Positions 1 to 11,854 of a DNA stretch of 37,079 nt are shown here, piece after piece; position 1 is the first letter of the stretch; each line of letters opens with the position of its first letter. The position numbers and the translations under genes were made by a program. The notes beneath the pieces were generated by a model. The model had not been told where the DNA came from. It worked only from the letters and a program-made list of their open reading frames with translations, and did not search any database. Origin of the DNA: Tubiluchus corallicola (lineage: Eukaryota; Priapulida; Priapulimorpha; Priapulimorphida; Tubiluchidae); NCBI GenBank assembly GCA_030141605.1, contig JAQGDQ010000842.1, positions 1 through 37,079 on the forward strand, given 5' to 3'.

Positions 1-119
1 GGCGCCTTAATGTAGTAGGATATATTTTCCGCATCTGCACATCAGTGTTGCCATGTGAATAATGACAATTTGACTTATTATATAAAAAGTAACAACATTT
101 AAAAGCTTCAAATACTTGC

Positions 120-1427
120 CTTTTGCTTTGATAGTGTTGACTACAAACTGATCTTCCTCAGCGGTTTCTATTTCAACCAAGTCACTAGCTGTATCTATGC
201 AATTCATCATAGCAGTCCACCAACCAACCTTGACTTTGTGAAACAAGTAACAGTGTCCATTGTGGTATTCTCCTCCGTTTTTGCAGGATGCAGAGCACGA
301 CACAACCTGATTATGGAGGAAAAGTAAATTGCATTATGAAAGCAACCGAAACTGAGCAAACTCGTTTAGTGAAAACTTTTAAAATGTAGACAGTTGTACT
401 TGTAAAATCTTATAAGTTGGTTACCAGGGAGTGTGTAAATCAAAATATTGCTGCTATATATACATTCACTAGGAAAATTTCCATTTGCAATTACCACCTT
501 TGTTGAACGCCAAAATCAATAAAGACTAGTCAAACACCGCATTACCCACATCACACCACCTACACTATGAAAACCACATCACGCCACCCACACCTTGTCA
601 CACTCATCACACCATCCACAGCACATTTATCATATCCACTACAACTTACCACTTCACAGCAAGCCCACCAAATCACATGGATAACATGATGATGACTATT
701 ATGACGATAACGACGACACATAGAACACTAACATCAACAACACACCAGCCTAATAAAACCACGAAAATCATTTTGTACAACATTGAAACAGTGCGTCATT
801 ACAAATGCTACTTGACAGATCCACCAATGATCAATAATGTATGAACAATGAACACGCTACACAGTTTTTATTACCTGGTCTCCAGATGAAAATAGTATAA
901 CAGAACTTATATGTAAAATTTATAACAATGCAGAATTGTGTGTAACAGCAATCCTTGGAACAGCCGTGTAATTTCTAAAACTCAAACGGGTGTTCCAAAT
1001 ATCGCACAACACTGAGGGGTTAAAAACGTACACCCTTCCCATTTCTTCTAATGACCATCTCTCCTAATAAGACACCTTTGTCCTGCAGATTATTTCTTCC
1101 TCCTTCTAGTAGTATGTGTCTATTTTTGCCAAAAAGTTGCACAAGTTAAGTTTCCTGCTTTACGTGCAGTAATTCGGTTGTATTTGTCAGGGGGAAAAAC
1201 CCATTGTAGGATACGAATTCTAAATACAAAGGGCTTCGGAGGTTTCTCGCTGTCTGTTCCTTAGGGAGACTTCGATTCTTTAAATAAGCTTTCAACAAGA
1301 TAACACCACATCGAGCCCTATCATTTTATGTATAAATCACTTAAAGTGGTGCAGTCCTCGAAGCTGTGGGCTCAAATCTTCATATATATATATATTGTAT
1401 ATGTGTTGTATACATATATTATATATC

Positions 1428-1460
<33 letters not shown>

Positions 1461-2225
1461 TAGTTGTATCGAAGAACCACCGAAATTAATATAAACTAGA
1501 GTACTGACGTCACGTGTGTACGTGTGTGTGGAACCTGCTCAAGAAATTTTTTCACTCAACATTCTAGACATTCTAGTAGTATGTGTCTATTTTTGCCAAA
1601 AATTTTCACAAGTAGAGTTTCCTGGTTTACGTGAAGTAATTTGGTTGTATTTGTCTGGGGGAAAAATCCATTGTGTGATGGCCCTCCTGCAAATTCTAAA
1701 TACGAATACTACACCCATTATTAAATAGCCGGTCCAAACATGATATGTGCCATGCCAAGCACGTTCCCATTCTCTCAAAATAAAATTTTTGTAAGTTTTG
1801 CAGAAAACGGGCAAAAGGGCATTGGAGGTTTCTCGCTGTCTGTTCCATAGGAAGAGTCCAATTCTTTAAATAAGCCATTAATGAGATCACACCACATCGA
1901 GCCCTTTCATTTTATGTATAAATCGTCAAAAATGGTGTAGTCCTCGAAGCTGTGGGCTCAAATCTTCATATATATGCATAAAATATGAATATATATATAT
2001 ATATGTACATATATACAAATGTATATGTGTCTGTATATATATGTGTATTACATAATATGTGTAGTTGTATCCAGAAACCACTGAAATTAAGATAAACTAG
2101 AGTATTGAAGTCNNNATTACCTTTGCAGCCTTACTGCTGATGTTTAAACCACTTTCAGCGCCTGCAACCATAGCACCGAGAGAAACTAATACTGAGAGTA
2201 AGCTGATCACAGAGGCCACATTCAT
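120..2225 (-). CDS. C-type lectin gene, 5' part (signal exon and first CTLD exon)
   Basis: Two coding exons are seen on the minus strand: 2225-2121 (ATG, 35 codons, hydrophobic signal peptide MNVASVISLLSVLVSLGAMV, donor AAAG|GTAAT) and 306-120 (acceptor AATCAG|GTT, 62 codons plus one base). Exon 2 carries the start of a long-form C-type lectin domain: C..C, GGEYHNGHCYLF, WW.A, DLVEIETAEEDQFVVN. It ends at AAAG|GCAAGT, a GC donor shared with the two complete paralogues. The third exon, with the sugar-binding half, lies left of the window, so the gene is cut by the edge. Intron 1 is about 1.8 kb against about 236 bp in the paralogues because dispersed repeats fill it. Three N (2113-2115) lie just inside intron 1. 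Known of the family: secreted carbohydrate-binding proteins, often immune. The pairing of the two exons is inferred from strand, order and phase; exon 1 is closer in sequence to the orphan exon at 30587 than to the exons of the two complete genes. Confidence 0.72.
307..2120. repeat. Repeat-filled lectin intron 1: direct duplication and AT microsatellites
   Basis: No coding sequence is seen. About 1106-1512 and 1571-2112 are diverged direct copies: each runs from a TAGTATGTGTCTATTTTTGCC start through AGCTGTGGGCTCAAATCTTCAT and an (AT)n run to AGTTGTATC..AAACTAGAG. A third copy of the first part is at about 33235-33590. The CA-rich part 530-850 matches, inverted, the flank at 2930-3170. Short ATG-led reading frames at 1516-1728 and 1587-1890 show no family signature and are treated as chance. 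Confidence 0.7.
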
Positions 2226-3177
2226 TGTGCAAGTAATAAGCAATAAAATACGAAAACAAGTCTTGTAGGTTTGTGAATCTAACTAAGAAAAAATAAGTGA
2301 TCCGAAACGAAGCAGAAAAGTAATCCAAATAAAATGCTTCAGTACAAATGTTGGCAAAGAAATTTTTCTTAAACTACTGACACACGTTATTAATGTAAGA
2401 TCAATCCCTGTAAGATCAAAGGAAAGTCACGTTCTAATACCTATTGACACGATTTAAACTGTTGGAATGCTTAATAACATACAATTTATGCCACGCATTG
2501 TCACAACAATGAACCAATTTAACAATTGTTGTTTTATTCTGCATTCTTTGGTACGTTGTTTTGTAATAAGCATTGTCTCAATTTAAAACCCATTCCACTA
2601 GTAAAAGCTCCACAAAAAAAATTGCGTATAAAAACATTTTTATTCAAAAATGTACATACATCTTACATAGTTCTCGTTTATAACTCAAAGCCAGCAGCAG
2701 CAGTTTTTACTGAAGAAAAGTTATAAGATTATAAGCAGAGTTTAATAGATGATGACAGAGTAATGGCTTTGCGTCAACAGTTTTCCAAGCGAAAATCCCA
2801 AAAATGGAGCATTTAATTACTGTAATTTTGCATCAGTAAAAGCTGTTGCTGGCTGTTATAATGTAAGTGTTATTATTATAGTAGTCTATTACGATCAAAA
2901 GGAGCAGTTTGCAAAAAATTTTGTATAATGTATGTGCATTACTGATCATTGGTGGATGGGTGTAATAACATTTATCATAACATACAATTTCAACTTTTTG
3001 CAAAATGTTGTGCTTGGTTTCACTATGCTGCTGTGTTGTTGGTGTTGATGCTATAAGTGTTGTCATCGCCATCATCATCATTTTCATCATTATAATCGCG
3101 ATGTGATCTGGCTGTTTTGGGGTGGAGGGTGAGGTGTGGGTGTGGTGCATTATGGGTTGTGTGGTTTATAAATTTAA
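2065..3177. repeat. Lectin upstream block, duplicated at 30531-31660
   Basis: Sequence from AGTTGTATCCAGAAACCACTG through the signal exon, its 5' flank and the GTGG-rich stretch before the hexanucleotide array is repeated at 30531-31660 in the same orientation with only scattered differences. Blocks such as CCAAGCGAAAATCCCAAAAA and GATCATTGGTGGATGGGTGT are the same in both. The part outside the exon has no gene I recognise. Its 2930-3115 portion is also present, inverted, at 640-850. Confidence 0.8.
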
Positions 3178-3925
3178 GTAAATTTACTATTACTATTACA
3201 ATTATTAATACTATTACTGTATTTACTGTATTACTGTTACTGTTACTGTTACTGTTACTGTTACTGTTACTGTTACTGTTGCTGTTACTGTTGCTGTTAA
3301 TGTTACTGTTTCTGCTACTGCTACTGCTAGTGTTACTGTTACTATTACTATCACTATCACTATCACTGTCACCACCTCTATTACTATCACTGTCACTATC
3401 ACTGTCACTGTAACTGTTACTATTTGTATTTCTGTTCCTGTTCCTGTTCCTGTTACTGTTACTATTACTGGTACTGGTACTGTTACTGTTACTGTTACTG
3501 TTACTGTTACTGTTACTGTTACTGTTACTGTTACTGTGACTGATATTGTTATTGTTATTGTTATTGTTATTGTTGTTGTTATTGTTATTGTTACTGTTAC
3601 TGTTACTGTTACTGTTACTGTTACTGTTACTGTTACTGTTACTGTTACTGTTACTGTTACTGTTACTGTTACTGTTACTGTTACTGTTACTGTTACTGTT
3701 ACTGTTACTGTTACTGTTACTGTTACTGTTTCTGTTACTGTTACTGTTACTGTTACTCTTACTGTTACTGTTACTGTTACTGTTACTGTTACTGTTACTG
3801 TTACTCTTACTGTTACTGTTACTGTTACTGTTACTGTTACTGTTACTGTTACTGTTACTGTTACTGTTACTGTTACTGTTACTGTTACTGTTACTCTTAC
3901 TGTTACTCTTACTGTTACTCTTACT
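3178..3925. repeat. (TTACTG)n hexanucleotide microsatellite array
   Basis: About 750 bp of TTACTG, nearly pure from 3588 to 3890, with degenerate edges (CTATCA, CTGTCA, TTATTG variants). All six frames are open across much of it, giving Ser-Asn, Thr-Val and poly-Leu strings; these are by-products of a 6-bp period and not genes. It sits 3' of lectin gene A and 5' of the truncated lectin gene. A second array of the same type is at 31661-32307. Confidence 0.95.
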
Positions 3926-4143
3926 AAACCACACTCCACACGTCTGCCCATCGTACTTCAGACCGGTTGTCTTTGTGGAACAGGTGCTGAGATGAAAGAC
4001 GCTAGTTATAGCTGCTATGCAATGCTGATATGCAATGGCTTCATAATAGATGAAACCATCACAATGCAGAGAGGGGTCGAAAATGAAGAGCATTTTGGTT
4101 TCGTAACATTATAATGGTGATTAACGTGACGTATTTATGGAAC

Positions 4144-4149
4144 TTTATT
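4144..4149 (-). terminator. AATAAA polyadenylation signal of lectin gene A
   Basis: AATAAA on the minus strand (TTTATT on plus), about 170 nt after the TGA at 4320. The same signal stands at a similar distance from the stop in paralogue B. Confidence 0.5.
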
Positions 4150-4319
4150 AGTTACGATGATACTGAATAACGCAAATAACAGAAATGATAACTGTTTTTG
4201 CAAAATATTAGAAGTTAACAAGAAATTAATAATGGATTAAAAAGAAAACGGAACAAAGGATTGGTGTGGTGTGCAGCCAGTTGTTCTTATGTGATCCATA
4301 CAATTATGTAATCCACTTT

Positions 4320-6696
4320 TCAGTACTTGGCATTGGATTCACATGCGAAAGATGCTTTGTATGTAGTACAGTCACCATCATTCCAGTGATAACTGTAGCT
4401 CTTGTGAATTACTGCACAGTGCTCTTTTCCTTTATAATTATCAGGTTGATTATCTTTCCAGTTATAAAATACGATGGGTAGACCCTTAGAAATCCACCTC
4501 CAGTCGCCTTCAGTGTGTTGATCTGTTCCACCAATCCAGAGGTTTTCAATTCCTATAAAGAATGCAACTTCTGCGTTAGAATGAATTTTTTTAAGCTGAA
4601 ACTTAGAAGCCATATTATCATGTCAAAGTATTTTTGATTTTGGTTAAAATAGTTTTCTGTGCAGCCTAGAAAATGCTGTTAAAATGAAGGTATGGCAAAA
4701 TGATATTTGCATTTTGGTGCAGTACAATTGCACAAATGTTTTAATGGTACCTTTAATGTAGTGGGATGTCATTTCCATATCTACATCGTTGGTTCGAAAT
4801 AATTTAAATATGACAAATATGACTTTTCTTTGATAAGATTGTTCCTGCTTGGCAAATGGCTGATTTAGATGGCTAGCAATAGTAGTAGTAAGTTTATAAA
4901 CACAGTAAACAAATCAATTCAATGAATATTACAAAAAGCTCTCTAAAAACAATCAGTGGATAGCTGTGACAACAAAGAAAATGCAGCTGTGACTATTATA
5001 TCTAAATTGATAACAATATTTTCTATTGCAATTACACATGGACATATTGTTAGAGCAAATGTCAAAAAAGCTTTTTAAATTGGTAAAGTCTAAATTGTTA
5101 AATTTTCTCTTATTTCCTCTGTAACTGCCCACAACATGGGTTTTCAGTTTGCACACTCCCACAGGTGCAAACCTTTGATTTTGTGGGATTCTTGACCAAC
5201 GGCCTGAACTTATTCTGGTGGGATGTTATTTGCCTGGTGGCAGTAAAAGTAGAACAATATTAGGTTTTGCAAATTTGCAGTAAAAGTATGATTATCTTCA
5301 CATGGGACATACTGGAGGTTGCATACTTGCATTTGCATAAAGAATTCATTTTGGTGGGCTGATTTGCCAATTGCGATTAAAAAACCATTATTTTGAGTGA
5401 TTTTTGTCGAACTGCTACTCGTAAAATATGACTATCCCATCTACAATCTGTTTTATGAGTTAATGTTTCCATAACAATATGAGTAGTTATCCCTCATAAA
5501 AATTATTACCTTCAAATAGTAAAAGTTTTGCCATTGTGTTTATTTTACGTCTACTTAGAACAATTTTTGGAGCGATGTGAACAATAAGGGAATTGCATAG
5601 TACAAATTTACTATTACCCAGCAGACAGCAAATAAATGTTTTACCGTTCATAGAGTCACAAGTTGATTAGTGTATTTGTAGCTGGCATGTTGCCAAGCAA
5701 TGTACGTGTGTGGAACCTGCTCAAGAATTTTTTTCACTCAAGCTTCTAGACACTTGCATTTCGTTCTAACTCTCTCTTATCTCAGTTTACCAATAAATTG
5801 GGTTTCGAACCCCAGTTCTAACATTTTGCTTCTGATCAGAATCCGGAATTGATCACTTCATCCTGAGCTTAAGAATCTGGCCCGCCAGCTCTGTTAGCTT
5901 CTTGGATTCCCCGATTCCGAGCAGCTGATCTCTACTGGAACTCCGATAACACCCCTAATGTTGACCAGAATTACTTAAAAAGTTAATAATAAACTGGCAA
6001 AAGACGCTAAGGCACAGAAACTATCACCAGAAATTTTAACTTGAGGTAAATCACAACCTGTAAAATGACTTCTGTTGTTAATCTGGCACATCAGTGTTGC
6101 CATGTGAATAATGACAATTTGACTTATTATATAAAAAGTAAAAACAATTAAAGGCTTCAAATTAAACTTGCCTTTCGCTTTCATAGTATTGACTACAAAC
6201 TGATCTTCCTCAGCGGTTTCTATTTCAACCAAGTCACTAGCTGGATCTTTGCATTTCATCACAGCAGTCCACCAATCAGCCTTGACATTGTGAAACAAGT
6301 AACAGTGTTCATTGTAGTATTCGCCACCATTTTCACAAAATGCTGAGCATGACGCAGTCTCATTCTAGAGGAAACACAAATTGCAAACTAAGAGAACACG
6401 TTCAGCAAATCCTTTCAAAAGTGTTGGCACTTGTACTTGTAAATTCTATTGAAACGCTAGTTACATGGGTAAATCAAAATATTACTGCTATATTAATTGA
6501 ATGCATATATATTCATTGGGAAATTTTTGATAATTTATTAAACTTTGTTAAACTTCAAATTTAATAATGATTGTATAAATTTTAAGGTAATTACCTGTGT
6601 GGCCATATTGATGTTTGTCCCACCTTCAATGCTAGCACTCGCAACCCCGAGAGAAAGTAACACTAACAGTAAGCTGATCACAGAGATCGCATTCAT
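4320..6696 (-). CDS. Secreted C-type lectin A (complete, three exons)
   Basis: Exons on the minus strand are 6696-6595 (102 nt), 6358-6172 (187 nt) and 4570-4320 (251 nt with TGA). Together they make 540 nt, so about 179 residues. Exon 1 is a signal peptide (MNAISVISLLLVLLSLGVAS, likely cleaved after ASA). Exon 2 holds the first half of a long-form CTLD (SCSAFCENGGEYY, HCYLF, WWTA, DLVEIETAEEDQF). Exon 3 gives WIGGTDQHTEGDWRW, a QPD motif (NWKDNQPDN), CAVI, WNDGDC and FACES. QPD plus WND are the residues that in the family bind calcium and usually galactose-type sugars; the specificity here is inferred. Intron 1 is GT-AG, phase 0. Intron 2 is phase 1 with donor AAAG|GCAAGT and acceptor AACGCAG|AA; only the GC donor keeps the frame into exon 3. 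Intron 2 is about 1.6 kb. Role: secreted lectin, perhaps defence or mucus. Confidence 0.85.
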
Positions 6697-6855
6697 TATG
6701 CAAGTAACAACTATTGCCACAACAAACTACGAAAACAAGTCTTGTAAGTTCATGAACATCAAAATAAGTGTGTTAATAAGAAAACCATGAATTGGCAAAA
6801 ACAAAGCTCAAAAAATCATCCAATTAGAGCTTCTTTGTTCAAAAATTGGATAATT

Positions 6856-6870
6856 TTTTTTTTATAAAAC
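6856..6870 (-). promoter_or_regulatory. TATA-like box upstream of lectin A
   Basis: GTTTTATAAAAAAA on the minus strand, about 165 bp before the ATG. The same element stands at the same distance before lectin B. Conservation of a duplicated flank alone does not prove function. Confidence 0.3.
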
Positions 6871-8189
6871 TAGTGTCACGTATGTAAGATCAGTGCAAAT
6901 TCACGTTCGAACACAATGGTGTAAACAGTTAGAATGCTACAATTCAATTTGTGCCACCTTAACATTGGACGTCACAACAATGAAACAATGTCATTTATGT
7001 ATTCTTTGTTTTGTGATAAAACAACAGAAAAGGTTTAATAATTCGTATGATGTCACAACAAAAATCTAATGTCGCGCATGTGCAGAAACGTATTTCCTGC
7101 TTGAATATCAACCAATACTTAAAAGTGAGTTGCTCAAGCCAGAGAGAAACCTGTCAGATGAAGTCACCATGATGCATCGTTTGCTGGTGGCAGTTTGAAA
7201 AGACATTGCAGAACTCTCAGTAGAAAAAAGTGAATCAAGTTTAGTTAGTCAGATACAGCGTGTGCTTATGCACACCCCCTGAAACACTGCATTCAAAAAC
7301 TGCACTGCAGAAAAACTTTTCAAAGGCAGTCATAGTGATGCAGTATTTTCTGATGCAGTCACAGTCTGAAAAAAACGTCAAATTTTAATAATTTACTGTC
7401 AGGAATTGTAATTTTTTTTTCAAACCAGGTGACAAAAACATCTAACTTCAAAAATTCCAAATTTTTAATTTCACAAGTTTAAGATGAAGTGGCAAAACTC
7501 ATCTATTTTCAGCATGAGTCTAGTGACACCTGAAACTGATTGAAATTTTTTTTAGTTCTAACTAGTGTTGATCGCAACAAAGTTTTTGTAAGAAATTTGA
7601 CCCAATTATACTAATTACTGTGCGAAAACATTAAGGTGACAACAAGCTTGTAGATTTAAATTCAGTTTGCAACACTTACGCTGGAAAAAACATTTAAAAT
7701 GAAAAAGAAACCTATTAAGTCAGACACTAAAAACACAGCAAGATAATCAAACAATCATGCGAGGCAAAACTTCTCTTGTTAGTTCTAGTTCAACAGTAGA
7801 TTCCTCTTGAACTTCTGTTGTTCTCTGATTTTGAACATTAAAATTTTGCGCAACAGCAACATTGTTAGTCAAAGCATCATCGTGCCATCACTCACTGTGG
7901 GTTCTCTCTTGCTACCCCACAACTTGATTCTATAACTTTTGATGTGAAAATTATGCTTTTGTACCAACATATTCTTCTATTAATATTTGCTGTCGTTATT
8001 TTGTAAAACTTGAAAATTCATCCAACGAGTATTCCCCTGACATAATGCATTTTTATCACTCTGCTATTTCTCACTCCACAAGTGCAAAAAAATTGTTACA
8101 TTTTTAAGCCAATCTGTATCAAGTTCATTTGCGTAACAAAATTTTCGGTCAACTCTATAATTAATTAAATGATATGACTACTAAACTTG

Positions 8190-8384
8190 TTAGTGATTTT
8201 TTTTAAATAATCTAGCAGGGAGCTGTATAGTGTAATTTCCTTGGTGTATCGAATTTCTGAACCACCCTGTACAAATTTTCTTACAGGCAAACTGTAAAAT
8301 TATTCGTACAGATTGGCATTTGCACAATGGTTCGTATTCTTTATAATTTGCTTTGAGCAAATGTATTAAATAAAAACTGCGCAA
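8190..8384 (-). other. Short open frame between lectin duplications, possible repeat relic
   Basis: A 64-codon frame in the segment that separates duplication units A and B. The part reading TGWFRNSIHQGNYTIQLPAR stands out as more protein-like than its surroundings and may be a scrap of a mobile element. No domain is recognised and there is no matching frame in the paralogous flank. Confidence 0.2.
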
Positions 8385-8749
8385 ACCAAAAGCGTTAAAT
8401 TATTATTGCGCAACCTTATCAGCAATTGTACCACTTACTAAAAAAGCACAACCATTACAATATTTTTATTTTTAAACACATTACAAAACATGTTACAAAA
8501 CAACAGTAGAAATTTTAAAATTACTAAATTAAACGATATGCCAGACGTCTACCCCATGGTGCTCCATGCCGGTTGTTATTGCGGAACAGGTGCTGAAATT
8601 GAAGTCGCTACGTATAGCTGCTATGCAGTGCTGATATGCAATGGCTTCATAATAGATGAAACCATCACAATACAGAGAGGGGTCGAAAAAGAAGAGCATT
8701 TCATCTTTGTAACATTATAATGGTAATTAATGTGACGTAGTTATGGAAC

Positions 8750-8755
8750 TTTATT
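8750..8755 (-). terminator. AATAAA polyadenylation signal of lectin gene B
   Basis: AATAAA on the minus strand, about 150 nt after the TAG at 8904, in the same place as in paralogue A. Confidence 0.5.
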
Positions 8756-8903
8756 AGTTATAATGATACTGAATAATGCTGGTAACATTGATAACAACTG
8801 TTTTTGCAAAATATTAGAAGTTAACAATAAACTAATAATGGCTTAAAAAGAAAATGGTACAAGGAATTGGTGTTATGTGTGATATTATGTGATCCACTTT
8901 TCA

Positions 8904-10226
8904 CTACTTGGCATTGGATTCACATGCGAAGAATGCACCGTGTTTAGCACAATCAACATCATTCCATAGACAATTGTTGTTCTTAGGAATTGTTGCACAG
9001 TGCTCGTTTCCTCCATTATTACTAGGTTGACCTTCAGCCCAGTTATTAAATATGATGGGTTGACCATTGGAAAACCACCTCCAGTCGCCCTCACTGTGCT
9101 GGTCTGTTCCACCAATCCAGAGGTGCTCAATACCTATAAAGAATGCAATGCCTGCATTGGAATAAAATTTTTTAAGCAGAAACTTAGAAGCCATATTATC
9201 ATGTCAACGCATGTTTTTACTTTGGTTAAAATAGTTTAATGTGCGGCCTAGAAAATACTGTTAAATGAAGGTATGGCAAAATGATATTTGCATTTTGGTG
9301 TAGTACAAGTGCACTAATGTTTTAATGGTCCCCTTAATGTAGTGGGATATTTCTTCCGCATCTGCATCATCAATGTAAGGTTTTTCCTCAATGTAAAATT
9401 TCATCAATGACTTTTCTTTGACAAAATTGTTCCTGCTTGACAAATGGCTGATTTAGATGGCTGGAAATTAACGTCTGGAAATTGAACAACCCTAATGTTG
9501 ACTATAATTACTCAAAAAAATTAATATTAAAATGCCAAGTGCTGCTATGGCACAGAAACTTTCACCAGAAATTTAACTTGAGATAAATCACAACATGTAA
9601 AATGACTTCTGTTGTTAATCTGCACATCTGTGTTGCCATGTGAATAATGACAATTTGACTTATTATATTAAAAGTAATAACATTTAAAGGCTTCAAATAC
9701 TTGCCTTTCGCTTTCATATTGTTGACTACAAACTTATCTTCCTCAGTGGTTTCTATTTCAACCAAGTCACTAGCTGTTTTTAAGCAATTCAACACAGCAG
9801 TCCCCCAGTCCACCATAACTTTGTGAAACAAGTAACAGTGTCCATTGTGGTATTCTCCACCATTTTCACAACATGCTGAGCAAGACGCATCCTGATTATA
9901 GAGGAAAAAAAATGCAAACTAAGAGAACACGTTCAGCAAATCCTTTCAAAGTGTTGGCACTTGTATTTGTAAATTTTATCGAAAAGCTAGTTACATGTTT
10001 AAATCAAATCATTGCTGCTATATAACTTGAATGCATATATATTCATTGAGAGATTTTTGATAATTTATTAAACTTTGTTAAATTTCAAATTTAATAATGA
10101 TTGTATTAATTTTAAAGTAATTACCTGTCTGGCCATACTGATATTTGTCCCACCTTCAATGTTAGCACTCGCAACCCCGAGAGAAAGTAACACTAACAGT
10201 AAGCTGATCACAGAGACCACATTCAT
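8904..10226 (-). CDS. Secreted C-type lectin B (complete, three exons)
   Basis: Exons on the minus strand are 10226-10125 (102 nt, signal peptide MNVVSVISLLLVLLSLGVAS), 9891-9705 (187 nt) and 9151-8904 (248 nt with TAG). The total of 537 nt gives 178 residues. Exon 2 has SCSACCENGGEYHNGHCYLF and DLVEIETTEEDKFVVN. Exon 3 has WIGGTDQHSEGDWRW, GQPSNN, CATI, LWNDVDC and FACES. Intron phases match gene A (0, then 1). Intron 2 again uses the GC donor AAAG|GCAAGT with acceptor AATGCAG|GC. The usual QPD/EPN sugar motif is QPS here, losing an acidic calcium ligand, so binding may differ from A or be lost; WND is kept. Two glycines replace two residues near that loop. The exon calls rest on frame, phase and the match to A. 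Confidence 0.85.
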
Positions 10227-10385
10227 TATTCAAGTAACAACTATTGCCACAACAAACTACGAAAACAAGTCTTGTAAGTTTATGAACATCAAAATAAGTG
10301 TGTTAATAAGAAAACCATAAATGGGCAAAAACAAAGCTCAAAAACTCATCCAATTAGAGCTTCTTTGTTCAAACATTGGATAAAA

Positions 10386-10400
10386 TTTTTTTATAAAACT
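10386..10400 (-). promoter_or_regulatory. TATA-like box upstream of lectin B
   Basis: GTTTTATAAAAAAA on the minus strand, about 165 bp before the lectin B start codon, matching the position in gene A. Confidence 0.3.
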
Positions 10401-11854
10401 AATGTCACGTGTGTAAGACGAATCACCGTGAGATCAGTGCAAATTCACGTTCGAACACATATTTATGGTGTAAACAGTTAGAATGCTACAATTCAATTTG
10501 TGCCACCTTAGCACTTGACGTCACAACAATGAAACAATGTCATTTATGTATTCTTTGTTTTGTGATAAAACAATAGAAAAGGTTTAATTACTATGATGTC
10601 ACAACAAAAATCTAATGTCGCGCATGTGCAGAAACGTATTTCCTGCTTGAATATCGACCAATACTTAAAAGTGAGTTGCTCAAGCCAGAGAGAAACCAGT
10701 CAGGTGAAGTCATCATGATGCATCGTTTGCTGGTGGCAGTTTGAAATGACATTGCAGAATGACTCACAGTGGAATGAAAAAAGTGAATCAAGTTTAGTTA
10801 GTCAGATACAGCATGTGCTTATGCACACCCCCTGAAACTGCATTTAAAAAGCTGCACTGCAGAAAAACTTTTCAAAGGCAGTCATAGTGTAGTCAAAATG
10901 CAGTATTTTCTGATGCAGTCACAGTCTGAAAAAACGTTAAATTTTAATAATTTACTGTCATGAATTGTAAATTTTATTTTTAAACCAGGTGAAAAAAAAC
11001 ATTTAACTTCAAAATAAAGTTCCCAATTTTTAATTTCACAAGTTTAAGAAAAAGCGGTAAAACTCATCCATTTTCAGCATGAGTGACACCTCAAACTGAT
11101 TGAAAAAGTTCCTAGTTCTAACAAGTGTTAATCGCAACAAAGTTTTTGTGAGAAAATACTAATTACTGTGCAAAAACATTAAAGTGACAACAAACTTGTA
11201 GATTTACATCTTGTTTACAACACTTACGCTGGAAAAAACCATTTAAAATGAAAAAGGTGCCTAATAAGTCAGGCATTAAAAATGCACCAAGATAATCAAA
11301 CAAGCAAAACTTCTCTTGTTAGTTCTAGTTCAACGGTAGATTCGTCTTGAACTTCTGTTGTTCTCTGATTTTTAACATTAAAATTTTGCAGCAACAGCAA
11401 CATTGTTAGTCAAAGCATCATCGTGTCATCACTCACTGTGGGTTCTCTCCTGCTACCCCACAACTTGATTCTATAACTTTTGATGTGAAAATTATGCTTT
11501 TGTACCAACATATTCTTCTATTAATATTTGCTGTCGTTATTTTGTAAAACTTGAAAATTCATCCAACGAGTGTTCTTCTATTACCTCTGACATAATTTTT
11601 TTCTCACTCTGCTATTTCTCATCCCACAAATGCAAAAAAAATGTGTCATTTTCTCTGCTCAACTTAGCAAACTTAATTGTAGAAATTTAATTAGTACGAT
11701 AAAATGAGAGCACTATTGTATAGGGCTGTCACACATAACAACAAGTTTTGTATATCGTGCCACGTCACTCACTCCTAATTATTCTATTAACAAGAATGGT
11801 CCTGGAATTTGTCATTGTCACAAAAACTCTCATTTGAAATATGTGTGTGGAAGT

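Larger units (their letters stand above)
3950..8100. repeat. Lectin gene A duplication unit (copy of 8540-11640)
   Basis: 3' flank, exons, introns and about 1.2 kb of upstream sequence match the lectin B unit in the same order and orientation. Examples are the 3950-4120 and 8550-8720 blocks and the upstream 7020-7950 and 10565-11560 blocks. The A copy carries about 1.1 kb of extra sequence in intron 2 (about 4870-5945). This is a tandem segmental duplication old enough to carry many substitutions and small indels. No further gene is seen in 6900-8100. Confidence 0.85.
8540..11640. repeat. Lectin gene B duplication unit (copy of 3950-8100)
   Basis: Second copy of the lectin tandem duplication; see lectin A unit. 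The upstream part 10565-11560 matches 7020-7950 with indels. No gene is seen between 10430 and 11855 other than this duplicated flank. Confidence 0.85.

Noticed and set aside
3178-3925. TTACTG array as telomeric repeat
   Set aside because: Animal telomere repeat is TTAGGG; TTACTG with drifted edges is an ordinary microsatellite.
3023-4093. Long minus and plus frames of Ser-Asn, Thr-Val and poly-Leu in the hexanucleotide arrays (also 31561-32335)
   Set aside because: A 6-bp repeat without stops is open in all frames; no flanking domain supports a protein.
3950-4114. Plus-strand frame CGTGAEMKDASYSCYAMLIC, also conserved at 8550-8720
   Set aside because: Conserved only because both lie in the lectin duplication; the differences include many amino-acid changes, so no sign of selection on the frame.
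5790-5830. tRNA-like B box (GGTTCGAAACC on minus) suggesting a tRNA-derived SINE
   Set aside because: No A box or cloverleaf could be found at the right distance.
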